Source: Luteitalea sp. TBR-22 (GTDB lineage: Bacteria; Acidobacteriota; Vicinamibacteria; Vicinamibacterales; Vicinamibacteraceae). From it: a stretch of 64,000 nucleotides of DNA. The notes below the pieces were generated by a model that worked only from the letters and a program-made list of their open reading frames with translations, made no database searches and was not told the origin of the DNA. The stretch is from positions 3,990,501-4,054,500 of the forward strand of contig NZ_AP024452.1 of assembly GCF_016865485.1 (NCBI RefSeq), given 5' to 3'. The position numbers and the translations under genes were made by a program. Below are positions 56,091 to 64,000 of the stretch, piece after piece (the first letter of the stretch is position 1; every line of letters starts with the position of its first letter).

Positions 56091-56746
56091 TACCCCCGCG
56101 CCTGGGCGGCGCGGACCAGCGCGAGCACCTGATCGACGACGTCGGCAATCGGCAGGCCGGTCGTGTCGATGTACACGGCATCGGGCGCCAGGGTGAGCGG
56201 CGAGACGGTGCGGCTCTTGTCGCTGTGATCCCGCTGCGCCAGCGCCGAGGCGATCGTGGCGACGTCGCCGCCGTTGGCCGCATGGGCCGCGTCGCCGGCC
56301 CGGCGGCGCGCCCGCTCGTCAGGCGAGGCATCGAGATAGACCTTCACGTCGGCCTGGGGCAGCACGACCGTCCCGATGTCGCGGCCCTCCATCACGAGGT
56401 CGCCCGACGCCGCGTAGTCCCGCTGGCGCTCGACCAGCACCTGTCGCACCTGCCCGAGCCGGGCGACGCGGGCAGCCGCGGCATCCATCTCCGGGGTCCG
56501 GATGGCCCGGGTCACGTCGTGGCCGTCGATCTCGACGCGGCCCTGCTCGGCCCGCAGCGCCGCGGCTCGTGCCACGTCCGCCACCGCCGGCTCGTCGTCG
56601 AGCGACACGCCGAGATCCGCGGCGCGCCACGCCACGGCCCGGTACATCGCGCCAGTGTCCACGTGGCGGCACTGCAACGCTTCCGAGATGGCCCGCGCCA
56701 CCGTTCCCTTGCCCGCGCCGGACGGGCCGTCGATTGCAATCAGCAC
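56090..56746 (-). CDS. cmk: Cytidylate kinase
   Basis: P-loop kinase (218 aa) phosphorylating CMP and dCMP. Walker A GPSGAGKGTVAR at the N-terminus, HVDTGAMYRAVAW, MEGRDIGTVVLPQADVKVYL (substrate-binding Arg/Asp), QRDHSDKSRTVSPL and APDAVYIDTTG close the protein. The usual order cmk-rpsA is kept. GTG 56746 precedes the Walker A directly. Confidence 0.94.
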   Translation of the reverse strand: MLIAIDGPSGAGKGTVARAISEALQCRHVDTGAMYRAVAWRAADLGVSLDDEPAVADVARAAALRAEQGRVEIDGHDVTRAIRTPEMDAAAARVARLGQVRQVLVERQRDYAASGDLVMEGRDIGTVVLPQADVKVYLDASPDERARRRAGDAAHAANGGDVATIASALAQRDHSDKSRTVSPLTLAPDAVYIDTTGLPIADVVDQVLALVRAAQARG

Positions 56747-56913
56747 AACGCGAGACAGGATACCCGCCTTCGCGCGCCGAGCGCGCTTCGGCGAGGCAGG
56801 CCCGGGGACTGGCGACCGGCGGCGAAGGCGTGGGCCTCGGACCGACGCTTCGGCGCTCGGAGCACGGCCGGCCGTGGCCTTCCGCATCGCGGCGAGTTCC
56901 CTACAATGCCTGC

Positions 56914-58074
56914 GTGCGCCTCGCCCTGCTGTCGCTGTTGGCCGTCGTCGTGCTGCTGATCGTCGGTTGGGTTGGCCTCTCGCAGAGCCGCTACGGCCGG
57001 GCCATGTCGCTGCTGGTGCGCATGGGCAAGGTCCCCGGCGTCGTCGGCGCGCACGTCGGCAGCTGGCAGGTGACGACCGTCGACAGGCGGATGCTGGCCT
57101 TCACGGGCCGACATGGCCCTCGCGTGGCCCGCCTCTACCGGCCCGCCACGGTGCGCACGCGGCCGGTCCTGTTGACCGGAGGCGTGCACGCCCTCGGCAT
57201 CGACGAGCCTCGGCTCATCGCCTTCGCCGAGACGCTGGCGACATCGGGCACTCCCGTGATCACGCCGCAGTTGCCGGACCTGAAGGAGTACCTGGTCACC
57301 ACCCGGCTCACCGACGACATCGAGGACGCGGCGCTGGCGATGCTCACCGCGCCCGAGGTGCCGCAGGACGCCGACGGCCGCATCGGCCTGCTCGGCATCT
57401 CCTTCGCCGGCGGGCTGTCGATCATCGCCGCCGGGCGCCCCTCCCTCCGCGACCGCGTCGGGTTCGTCTTCTCGGTGGGCGGCCATGCACGCCTGCCGGA
57501 CGTCATGCGCTACCTGTGCACCGGCAGGCAGCCTGACGGTCGCATGCACCCACCCCACGAGTACGGCGCGGTGATCCTGCTGACCAACATGGCCGAGGAC
57601 GTCGTGCCCGCCGACCAGGTCGCCCCGTTGCGCGCCGCGGTGCACCAGTTCCTGCACGCCTCGCACGTCGACATGTTCGACAAGCCGCAGGCCGCCATCG
57701 AGTTCCAGAAGGCGCGCGACATGGAAACCGGTCTCGCCGCGCCAGCGCGTGCGTTCATGCACCTGGTGAACCAGCGGGACGCCCTCGGGCTGGGCACGCG
57801 GTTGCTGCCGTTCCTCGATCGCTGGGGCCGGGAGGCCGCGCTGTCACCTGCCGCCTCCCCCGCCCCCATCGCGCCGGTCTTCGTGATGCACGCGCAGGGC
57901 GACGACGTGATTCCCGACAGCGAGGCCTCTGCGCTGGCCGGCTACCTGCGCTCGCAGGGCACCCCGGTGCGCATGTTCGTCACCTCGCTCATGAGCCACG
58001 CCGAAGTGGCGCGCACGCCGACCGTCGGCGAGTTGGTGACGATGGTACGCGGGTGGGCGGAACTGCCGTGGTGA
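56914..58074 (+). CDS. Membrane-anchored alpha/beta-hydrolase-like protein
   Basis: 386-aa protein: N-terminal membrane anchor (LALLSLLAVVVLLIVGWVGL), then an alpha/beta fold with PVLLTGGVHALG, the nucleophile-elbow-like GLLGISFAGGLSII (Gly-x-Ser-x-Ala/Gly), and a late PVFVMHAQGDDVIP (Asp) and MSHAEVART (His). The triad Ser-Asp-His can be proposed, so an esterase or lipase is likely. No named family is recognised. GTG 56914 precedes the anchor. Divergent from cmk. Confidence 0.78.
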   Translation: MRLALLSLLAVVVLLIVGWVGLSQSRYGRAMSLLVRMGKVPGVVGAHVGSWQVTTVDRRMLAFTGRHGPRVARLYRPATVRTRPVLLTGGVHALGIDEPRLIAFAETLATSGTPVITPQLPDLKEYLVTTRLTDDIEDAALAMLTAPEVPQDADGRIGLLGISFAGGLSIIAAGRPSLRDRVGFVFSVGGHARLPDVMRYLCTGRQPDGRMHPPHEYGAVILLTNMAEDVVPADQVAPLRAAVHQFLHASHVDMFDKPQAAIEFQKARDMETGLAAPARAFMHLVNQRDALGLGTRLLPFLDRWGREAALSPAASPAPIAPVFVMHAQGDDVIPDSEASALAGYLRSQGTPVRMFVTSLMSHAEVARTPTVGELVTMVRGWAELPW

Positions 58075-58125
58075 TACTCGCAATGCTGCGATGCAGCGAT
58101 GCCGGGAATGCAGCACGTCGACGCC

Positions 58126-58155
58126 AAGGTAGAAGGTAGAAGGTAGAAGGTAGAA
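58126..58155. repeat. Heptamer tract, unit AAGGTAG
   Basis: Four tandem AAGGTAG heptamers between the hydrolase gene and the small membrane protein gene, next to a GATGCCGGGAATG word seen in other gaps. Confidence 0.85.
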
Positions 58156-58225
58156 CACCCGCGATGCGTCGGGATGCCAGGCGCCTGGCCCGTTCCCGGC
58201 CTTCCCGGCATCGCGGCATTCACGC

Positions 58226-58453
58226 CTACACCGTTCTACCCTTCAGCCCCATCAGCAGCAGCCCGCCGCCGACGACGACGGCAGCCACGCCGGCCCACAC
58301 CGGGACGTTCACCGTCTTCCGTTCCTCGAGTGACAGCTCGACGGGACCGAGCTTCGCCTCATGGGTGTCGCTGGTGTAGGTGAAGCCGCCGTAAGCCAAG
58401 GCCAGGCCGCCGGCGACGATCAGCGCGACGGCCGTCAGTTTGAGCGCGTTCAT
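58226..58453 (-). CDS. Small two-helix membrane protein
   Basis: 75-aa protein with two hydrophobic segments (LTAVALIVAGGLALAYGG and VWAGVAAVVVGGGLLLMGL) and a charged loop (DTHEAKLGPVELSLEERKTVNV). This form is frequently found in stress-related small protein families of Gram-negative bacteria; function is unknown. ATG 58453 is followed by the first helix. It is the downstream partner of the DUF3309-like gene. Confidence 0.72.
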   Translation of the reverse strand: MNALKLTAVALIVAGGLALAYGGFTYTSDTHEAKLGPVELSLEERKTVNVPVWAGVAAVVVGGGLLLMGLKGRTV

Positions 58454-58468
58454 GGTCGGCCTCCTGTC

Positions 58469-58630
58469 TCAGCGAAGATTGCCCGTGAGCAACAGCACCA
58501 GCAGGATGACCACGATGAGCCCGAACAGGCCACCGTAGTGCGCGCCGCCCCATCCTGCGCGAGGTCCGTAGAAGGCCCCGCCACCACCGAGAAGCAGCAC
58601 GAGAAGGATGAGGATCAGGAGCGGTGACAT
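58469..58630 (-). CDS. DUF3309-like small membrane protein
   Basis: 53-aa protein: two hydrophobic stretches (LLILILLVLLLGGGGAF, LIVVILLVLLLTGNLR) around a Gly/Tyr/Trp-rich loop. The pattern LLILLVLLLGGGG...LGLIVVILLVLLL is that of DUF3309. ATG 58630. Role unknown; often induced by envelope stress in other bacteria, which is not shown here. Confidence 0.75.
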   Translation of the reverse strand: MSPLLILILLVLLLGGGGAFYGPRAGWGGAHYGGLFGLIVVILLVLLLTGNLR

Positions 58631-59027
58631 GACGACACCTGTGGCCTTTCGAGGAGTCGCGGAGCAGCCGCGCGCGCCGGCCCCGGAGGATGCCAGGAGT
58701 GACACGCCTTCGCCTGCTCGCGTCCGACGCATGACTGGGCAAATGCCGTGCCTGCGCCGGGGCCGTCAAGGACGGCCGGGTTCGTCGCGCAGCAGGGCGG
58801 ACAGCGAACTAATCCGCTCCCCGGGATGAAAATCCACACAAGGTTAGGCGCGCGGCGCGGCGTGGCGTCGAAAACCCGGGCGCCCCAGCAACCGCGGGGG
58901 CCACCGGAAGGCGCAGGGCTTGCAGCGACCATCCTCATCGGGACGGTCGCAGCTCGGTGCCGGCTCATTCACGGCCCGGACCTTCAGCGCCGGACACCTG
59001 ATACGGCAGCCCGAGAGCGAGGGCCTC
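58631..59027. other. 397-bp intergenic region between divergent small genes
   Basis: No convincing coding sequence. It contains a hairpin GGCCGTC-AAG-GACGGCC (58761-58777) and GC-rich imperfect repeats. No strong sigma70 promoter was recognised on either strand. Confidence 0.6.
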
Positions 59028-59414
59028 ATGCGCAACCACGTGGGCATCTGGATCGATCACAAGAAGGCCGTCATCGTGCAGGCCACCGACGGCCGCGTCA
59101 CCACCAGCACGCTCGACTCCGAGGTCGCCGCACACCCGCACTTCGGCGGCCAGCAGGATGGCGGCGGCGAGAAGAAGTACGAGGAGCGTCGCAGCCACGA
59201 CCTCGCGCGCTACTACGACGAGGTGTTGCTCCAGGTGAAGGCGCCAGACGGCCTGCTCATCCTCGGCCCGGGAGAGGCCAAGCGAGAACTCCTCGAGCGC
59301 TTCGTCCGATCGGCGTCCCGGGGGAAGTGCCGCGTCGAACTGGAGACGGCGGGCGTGCTCAGCGACGGGCAGATCGCGGCGAAGGTGAAGGAACACTTCT
59401 CCATGGCCCGGTGA
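59028..59414 (+). CDS. Conserved hypothetical protein (HVGIWIDHKKA family)
   Basis: 128-aa soluble protein. The N-terminus NHVGIWIDHKKAVIVQATDG is a recurrent signature in small bacterial proteins with an eRF1/pelota-like or host-attachment-type fold (inference). FGGQQDGGGEKKYEERRSHDLARYYDEVL and LLILGPGEAKRELLERFV follow, then a C-terminal VKEHFSMAR. The function is not known; such proteins are often found near stress genes. ATG 59028. Confidence 0.72.
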   Translation: MRNHVGIWIDHKKAVIVQATDGRVTTSTLDSEVAAHPHFGGQQDGGGEKKYEERRSHDLARYYDEVLLQVKAPDGLLILGPGEAKRELLERFVRSASRGKCRVELETAGVLSDGQIAAKVKEHFSMAR

Positions 59415-59416
59415 GG

Positions 59417-59485
59417 GGAGAGGCGACAGCCCACGGCCTACAGCCGCCTGTAGCCTGTCGCCTGCAGGCTGCAGGCCGCAGCCTT
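59417..59485. repeat. Repeat-like gap with CTGCAGGC/CAGCC words
   Basis: Between the hypothetical and rluB genes: CACGGCCTACAGCC, CTGTAGCCTGTCGCCTG and CAGGCTGCAGGCC words in short-period repetition, including the inverted repeat CCTGCAGG. It resembles the CTACGGC words at 23080-23100. Confidence 0.6.
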
Positions 59486-60442
59486 CTACTGCCTCGTGCG
59501 CTTGCGCGGCCCCCGCTTGGGCGACATCGACCGCGCGTACTCCTTCAGCGTCACCTTTTTCGTGACCCGCTTGGCCGCCTTCTTGGTCGGCCGTGGCTGG
59601 CCGCCGCGGGTCCGCTTCACGTGGCTCGGCGTCGGCGCGTGCCCGAACTTCACGCCGGCCTGCGGCTCCGCCGTGTGGTGCACCGTGGGCAGCGTCGGCT
59701 TGCGATCGAGGCCGCAGTCCTCGCGCAGTTGCTGCACCTCGCCGGGGCGAAGCTCGCGGTACATGCCGGGCTTGAGCCGGCGATCGGTCAGCGAGCCGAT
59801 CTTGGTCCGCGCCAGCGTGATCACCGGCAAGCCGACCGCCTGGCACATGCGACGCACCTGGCGGTTGCGGCCCTCGTGGATCACGATCTCGAGGAGCGAC
59901 TGCTCGCCGGACTTCTTGTTGAACGACTCGATGACGCGCACGTGGGCCCGGGCCGTGCGACGGCCATCGAGCGGCACGCCCGTTTCGAGCCTGCGCACCA
60001 TCTCGGCGGTCGGCACGCCGAACACGCGGACCTCGTAGGTGCGCGGCACCTCGTGGCGTGGGTGCGTGAGGCGGTCGGCGAGCTCGCCGTCGTTGGTGAG
60101 GAGGATGAGGCCCTCGGAGTCGAAGTCGAGGCGCCCGACCGGGTACAGCCCCTGCCCCGCCTGCCCGAGCAGCGTGAGCACGGTCGGCCGGTGCTGCGGG
60201 TCCGATCGCGTCGTCACATAGTGCACGGGCTTGTAGAGGAGGATGTAGCGCCGCGGCACCGACGTGTGCAGGCGGCGCCCGTCGACCTCGATGCGGTCGG
60301 CGTCGGGGTCGGCCTTGGCCCCCAGTTCGCTGGCGACCTGGCCGTTCACCTTGACGCGGCCCTCGGTGATCAGCGACTCGGCGACGCGGCGCGACGCAAC
60401 GCCCGCGGCCGAGAGAATCTTCTGCAGGCGCTCGAGTGGCAT
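59486..60442 (-). CDS. rluB: RluB/RsuA-type 23S rRNA pseudouridine synthase
   Basis: 318-aa enzyme isomerising uridine to pseudouridine in large-subunit rRNA. N-terminal S4 domain (LQKILSAAGVASRRVAESLI), then YPVGRLDFDSEGLILLTNDGELADRLTHP with the catalytic Asp in GRLDFDSEG, and HEGRNRQVRRMCQAVG. The C-terminal 70 residues are Lys/Arg-rich (KKAAKRVTKKV, MSPKRGPRKRTRQ), which may aid RNA binding. ATG 60442, 4 nt after scpB. RsuA family members are hard to separate; RluB fits the genome context with scpAB. Confidence 0.9.
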   Translation of the reverse strand: MPLERLQKILSAAGVASRRVAESLITEGRVKVNGQVASELGAKADPDADRIEVDGRRLHTSVPRRYILLYKPVHYVTTRSDPQHRPTVLTLLGQAGQGLYPVGRLDFDSEGLILLTNDGELADRLTHPRHEVPRTYEVRVFGVPTAEMVRRLETGVPLDGRRTARAHVRVIESFNKKSGEQSLLEIVIHEGRNRQVRRMCQAVGLPVITLARTKIGSLTDRRLKPGMYRELRPGEVQQLREDCGLDRKPTLPTVHHTAEPQAGVKFGHAPTPSHVKRTRGGQPRPTKKAAKRVTKKVTLKEYARSMSPKRGPRKRTRQ

Positions 60443-60446
60443 GGCC

Positions 60447-61592
60447 TCAGTGTTCCTCTTCGGGTGACGTGCCATCGGGTCCTGTGGCATCGGCGTCGAG
60501 CACCGGCGCGTCGGGCTCGGCTTCCGGGCCCATGGCCACGAACTCCTCCTCGACCGGCGCGGGAGCCGGCGTGCCCACGGCGTCGGCGGCCGTGCCGGCC
60601 GGCTGCAGTTCCGCTGCCTCGAACAGCAACGGCTCCACCGGCCCGGGCTCCTCGAACGGCAGCGACACGCCGTCGTCCTCGTCGACCGGCGAGGGCAGGT
60701 CGAAGCCGAGCGCTTCGGACATGTCCTCGACCTTCGGCAGGTCCGCGAGGTCGCGCAGCCCGAACTTGTCGAGGAACTCGCGCGTGGTGCCGTACATGAA
60801 GGGCCGGCCCACCACCTGCTTGCGCCCGACGATCTTCACCAGCTTGCGATCGAGCAGGGTGTTGAGCACGCCCGTCGTGGCGCTGACGCCGCGGATCTCG
60901 GCGATCTCGCCCGAGGTCACCGGCTGCTTGTAGGCGATGACCGCCAGCGTCTCGAGTGCCTGCACCGACAGCTTCGAGGTCGTGCGCTCCTTGAACAGGC
61001 GACGCACCCACTCGTACAGCTCGGGGCGCGTGACGATCTGGAAGCCGCCAGCCACCTCCACCAGTTGCAGGCCATCGGACTTGAGGTAGGTCTCGCGCAC
61101 CTCGGCGAGCGCCGCCTCGATCTCGTCCTTCGTGTGCTCCTCGAGCAGCCGGGCCATCGCCTTGATCGTCAGCGGCTCGGGCGAGGCGAAGATCAGCGCC
61201 TCGACGACCGGCTTGAGCGGGTGCGGGGCGCGCGGCGCGTTGGCGACCTCGGCCGGGTCGAACAGCTCGGGGTCCTTCAGGTCGCCGCTGGCGCCGTCGT
61301 TGGTGGAGGCCTCGACCACCGCCTCGGCGGCGGCCCCGGTCGTCGCCTCGTCGTCCACCGGCCCGGCCTCGGCGGTCGCCGAGGCGGCGACGGGTGCCTC
61401 GCCAGGCTCGGTGGCCTCGGTGGCGTCGGGCGCGGCGCCGGGCGCGGGCTTGCCGACGCGGTGCCGGCCACGGCGTCCCTTCGCGGTGCCGTCTGGTGCG
61501 GGCGCTTCGGCCGGCGCCTGGTGCTGCGTGGCGGCGGTGGTGGGGTCGACTTCGGCGTCGGGCGTGACGTCGGGTGTGTGCTCGTCGCTCAT
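60447..61592 (-). CDS. scpB: Segregation and condensation protein B
   Basis: 381-aa ScpB with an unusually long N-terminal extension of acidic, Ala/Pro/Glu-rich residues (about 1-115) before the winged-helix core: LKPVVEALIFASPEPLTIKAMARLLEEH, DGLQLVEVAGGFQIVTRPELYEWV, LSVQALETLAVIAYKQPVT. The C-terminal extension after about residue 275 is also acidic. It works with ScpA and SMC in chromosome condensation. ATG 61592 overlaps the scpA stop (ATGA). Confidence 0.92.
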   Translation of the reverse strand: MSDEHTPDVTPDAEVDPTTAATQHQAPAEAPAPDGTAKGRRGRHRVGKPAPGAAPDATEATEPGEAPVAASATAEAGPVDDEATTGAAAEAVVEASTNDGASGDLKDPELFDPAEVANAPRAPHPLKPVVEALIFASPEPLTIKAMARLLEEHTKDEIEAALAEVRETYLKSDGLQLVEVAGGFQIVTRPELYEWVRRLFKERTTSKLSVQALETLAVIAYKQPVTSGEIAEIRGVSATTGVLNTLLDRKLVKIVGRKQVVGRPFMYGTTREFLDKFGLRDLADLPKVEDMSEALGFDLPSPVDEDDGVSLPFEEPGPVEPLLFEAAELQPAGTAADAVGTPAPAPVEEEFVAMGPEAEPDAPVLDADATGPDGTSPEEEH

Positions 61593-62497
61593 GACTGCGG
61601 TTCGGGCGTGCCTTGCGGACGTCCGGGCTCGTGGTACTCGATGGGCCGCGGGGCCTCGGCGGGCCGGTCGCGCTTGTACACGCGGATGGGCCCGCCGGCG
61701 CCGCTCTGGAACACGCGCAGCACCTTCAGGCGAATCATCTCCAGGACGGCCAGGAACGTGACGATCAGGTCGCCGCGCCTCGCCACGTCGTCGAACAGGT
61801 CCTCGAAGCCCATGGCCTCGACGCCTTCGAGCCTGCGCACCAACTGCTCGATGCGCTGCTCGATGGACATCTGCTCCATGGGCAGGTAGACCTGCGGCCG
61901 CTGCTTGGCGCGATCGACCACGGCCTTGAAGGCCGTCATGAGGCTGAACAGGTCGACCTCGAGCTCGGGCTCCTTGTCGAGGCCCTCGCCGGCCAGCGCG
62001 GCGATGCGCTCGTCGGGCCGCGCCCACTGGGCGCTGCGCACCGTCTCCTTGTCGTGCAGGAGCTCGGCGGCCGCCTTGAACTTCTGGTGCTCGACGAGCC
62101 GGCGTACCAGTGCCTCGCGCGGGTCCTCCTCGGGATCCTCCTGCTCGGGCGCCGGACGCGGCAGCAGGCTGCGCGACTTGATGTGGATCAGCGTCGCGGC
62201 CATCACGAGGAAGTCCCCGGCGACGTCGAGCTGCAGTTCCTCCATCAGCCCGATGTAGTCGAGGTATTGCCTGGTGATGAGCGCGATCGGGATGTCGTAG
62301 ATGTCGAGTTCGTGCTTCTTGATCAGGTGAAGCAGGAGATCGAGGGGGCCCTCGAAGACTTCCAGCCTGACCGGGAAGCGCTCGAGCGTCGACTCGAAGT
62401 CCTTGCCCTGGACGAACTCCGGGCCACTGCCTGACGCATCGCCGGGCGTGCCGGAGGCCCCGGCGGTCCCCTTGCTGGGGTCGGAGGACTTGGCCAT
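61589..62497 (-). CDS. scpA: Segregation and condensation protein A
   Basis: 302-aa kleisin. The N-terminal domain has FEGPLDLLLHLIKKHELDIYDIPIALITRQYLDYI and AGDFLVMAATLIHIKSRSLLP; the C-terminal part has the helical VTFLAVLEMIRLKVLRVFQ, which contacts SMC. An N-terminal Ser/Gly tail of about 30 residues precedes the domain. ATG 62497 overlaps the trpS stop (TGATG). Confidence 0.94.
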   Translation of the reverse strand: MAKSSDPSKGTAGASGTPGDASGSGPEFVQGKDFESTLERFPVRLEVFEGPLDLLLHLIKKHELDIYDIPIALITRQYLDYIGLMEELQLDVAGDFLVMAATLIHIKSRSLLPRPAPEQEDPEEDPREALVRRLVEHQKFKAAAELLHDKETVRSAQWARPDERIAALAGEGLDKEPELEVDLFSLMTAFKAVVDRAKQRPQVYLPMEQMSIEQRIEQLVRRLEGVEAMGFEDLFDDVARRGDLIVTFLAVLEMIRLKVLRVFQSGAGGPIRVYKRDRPAEAPRPIEYHEPGRPQGTPEPQS

Positions 62498-63486
62498 CAG
62501 TACGCCAGGTGCAGCGCCTCGCGCACGCGCTGCATGGTCTCCACGGCAATCGTCCGCGCCTTGCGGCTGCCCTCGTGGATGATCTCGCGCACGCGCTCGG
62601 GATGCGCCTCGAGGGCCGCGCGCCGCTCGCGCAATGGCTCCAGCGTCGCGTTGACGGCCTTTGCGAGCTTCTTCTTCACCTCGACGTCGCCCACCCGACC
62701 TTCGCGGTAGCGCGTCTTGAGATCCTCGACCTCGTCGCGATCCGGGTTGAACGCGTCGTGGTAGACGAACACCGGGTTGCCCTCGACCGTGCCGGGAATG
62801 TCGGCGCGGACGCGCTTGGGGTCCGTGTACATCTGGCGGACCTTCTGCTCCACGGCCTCGGCGCTGTCGGACAGGTCGATGGTGTTCTGGTAGCTCTTGC
62901 TCATCTTCCGGTTGTCGAGGCCCGGAAGGCGCGGGAAGTTGGTGAGGATGGCCTGCGGCTCGACGAAGATCTGGCCGTGCATGTGGTGCACGCGGCGCAC
63001 CACCTCGCGCGACAGCTCGAGGTGCGCGACCTGGTCCTCGCCGACCGGCACGAAGTGGGCGTCGTAGATGATCACGTCGGCCGTCTGCAGCAGCGGGTAG
63101 CCGAGGAACCCGTACGTGGTCAGGTCCTTCTCGGTGAGCTGCTCCTGCTGTTCCTTGTACGTGGGCACCCGCTCCAGCCAGGGGATCGGGATCATCATCG
63201 ACAGCAGCAGGTGCAGTTCCGCGTGCTCCGGCACGAGCGACTGCACGAAGATGGTCGCCTTCTCCGGGTCGACGCCGGCGGCAATCCAGTCGATGACGTT
63301 GTCGATCACGCTGGCCTGCACGCGACTGGTGTCGGCGTAGTCGGTCGTCAGCGCGTGCCAGTCGGCCGCGAAGTAGAAGCAGTCGTACTGGGCCTGCAGC
63401 TCCGCCCAGTTCCGCAGGGCGCCCACCAGGTGCCCCAGATGCAACTTGCCGGTCGGGCGCATGCCCGACACCACACGCTTGGTCAC
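62497..63486 (-). CDS. trpS: Tryptophanyl-tRNA synthetase
   Basis: Class I synthetase (329 aa) charging tRNA-Trp. HIGH-type motif GKLHLGHLVGAL with preceding SGMRPTG, KMSK-type motif DNRKMSKSYQNTIDL. YPLLQTADVIIYDAHFVPVGEDQVAHLELSREV is the Trp/AMP-binding middle. GTG 63486 overlaps the site-2 protease stop (GTGA) and its end overlaps scpA, forming a tight operon. Confidence 0.95.
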   Translation of the reverse strand: MTKRVVSGMRPTGKLHLGHLVGALRNWAELQAQYDCFYFAADWHALTTDYADTSRVQASVIDNVIDWIAAGVDPEKATIFVQSLVPEHAELHLLLSMMIPIPWLERVPTYKEQQEQLTEKDLTTYGFLGYPLLQTADVIIYDAHFVPVGEDQVAHLELSREVVRRVHHMHGQIFVEPQAILTNFPRLPGLDNRKMSKSYQNTIDLSDSAEAVEQKVRQMYTDPKRVRADIPGTVEGNPVFVYHDAFNPDRDEVEDLKTRYREGRVGDVEVKKKLAKAVNATLEPLRERRAALEAHPERVREIIHEGSRKARTIAVETMQRVREALHLAY

Positions 63487-64000
63487 AACAGCAGTCCGAA
63501 CAGGAGGTTGGCGGGGGGGCCGATGAGGCGTCCCACGATGCCGGTGAACATCAGCCCGTACAGGATGAAGATGCCGTACGGGCGAATCTGATCCCACTGG
63601 TACGCCAGGTGACGGGGCAGCACGGCGGCCACCACGTTGCTGCCGTCGAGGGGCGGCACGGGGATCATGTTGAACACGGCCAGCAGCACGTTCACGCGGA
63701 AGAAGTTGAACGCGAACTGCAGCAGGGGCTCGACGATCGCGATGCCGCCCACCGCGACCGGCATGTGCGGCAGGGCGCGCAGGAGCAGGCTCGCGAGCAC
63801 GGCCAGCAGCAGGTTGCTGGCGGGCCCGGCGAGCGCGATCCACATGAAGTCGCGGCGGAAGTGCTTCAGGTAGCGGCCGTCCACGGGCACCGGCCGCGCC
63901 CACCCGATGATCGGTGCCCCGGTGGCGAAGGCCAGCAGCGGCAGCATGACCGTGCCGATCGGGTCGATGTGCACCGCCGGATTGAGCGACAGGCGCCCCT
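63483..64000 (-). CDS. Site-2 protease (M50 family), 5' end outside window
   Basis: At least 172 residues, cut at the 5' end by the window edge. The visible start GRLSLNPAVHIDPIGTVMLP is the conserved stretch just after the HExxH active-site helix of zinc intramembrane metalloproteases. FMWIALAGPASNLLLAVLAS and VFNMIPVPPLDGSNVVAAVLP (NPxxP-like and DG with catalytic Asp) follow. Four or more transmembrane helices are visible. It would cleave membrane proteins within the bilayer. The frame continues beyond 64000. It heads the trpS-scpAB-rluB operon. Confidence 0.92.
   Translation of the reverse strand, partial: GRLSLNPAVHIDPIGTVMLPLLAFATGAPIIGWARPVPVDGRYLKHFRRDFMWIALAGPASNLLLAVLASLLLRALPHMPVAVGGIAIVEPLLQFAFNFFRVNVLLAVFNMIPVPPLDGSNVVAAVLPRHLAYQWDQIRPYGIFILYGLMFTGIVGRLIGPPANLLFGLLL

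Overview
The window is one unbroken, very G+C-rich piece of bacterial chromosome, densely packed with genes. No phage, transposase, CRISPR, rRNA or tRNA gene was found. Several features point to Acidobacteriota, probably a Vicinamibacteria/Luteitalea-like lineage: large secreted VWFA-related proteins of the acidobacterial type (39718-41910, 44127-45077), DUF6677/DUF2085/VanZ membrane proteins, a FecR/DUF6600 protein and heavy GTG start use. This placement is inference from gene families, not a phylogeny.

Layout. 1-7031 is one minus-strand run: acyl-CoA dehydrogenase, meaB, mtnP, adenosine kinase, four small membrane-protein genes, enoyl-CoA hydratase and ribH (cut by the window edge). 7182-9294 holds secreted/envelope genes, including three tandem paralogues. 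9377-14928 (minus) is dnaK-dnaJ-hspR, a DnaC-like ATPase and hemW. 15277-19374 (plus) has a FecR/DUF6600 protein and a PBP1A-type peptidoglycan synthase. 19414-25373 (minus) runs V4R-like protein, FlgO/TPR protein, SPOR protein, lnt and prfB (programmed frameshift). 25394-28757 (plus) is mobA, argS and a class I amidotransferase. 28825-36254 (minus) is a response regulator, then valS-nadC-birA-hypothetical-RNA methyltransferase, with valS onward joined by overlaps. 36472-43196 is catabolic: diheme cytochrome c, two-subunit methylmalonyl-CoA mutase and a branched-chain acyl-CoA dehydrogenase. 44127-47859 is a divergent VWA/TPR locus. 47887-56746 has a FHA-GAF-SpoIIE phosphatase, a PEGA protein, then cmk, rpsA, HU, HIT, acyl-CoA dehydrogenase, GNAT and HAD genes. 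58226-64000 ends with small stress-type proteins and the site-2-protease-trpS-scpA-scpB-rluB operon.

Functional themes. The acyl-CoA dehydrogenases, enoyl-CoA hydratase, split methylmalonyl-CoA mutase and MeaB fit branched-chain amino acid or odd-chain fatty acid breakdown through propionyl-CoA. Housekeeping genes cover translation (prfB, argS, valS, trpS, rpsA), chaperones, chromosome condensation (scpAB) and the cell envelope.

The least explained features are outside the genes. Many intergenic gaps are filled with short tandem repeats, mostly of 7-bp period; the same words recur in distant gaps and on opposite strands. One such tract sits in frame inside birA. Two REP-like hairpins show compensatory stem changes. 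A strong hairpin lies at the predicted 5' end of the rpsA mRNA. Among proteins, the tandem secreted triplet, the divergent VWA locus with a MIDAS-less VWA-like partner, and an acyl-CoA dehydrogenase with Gln where the catalytic Glu is expected are the best leads.
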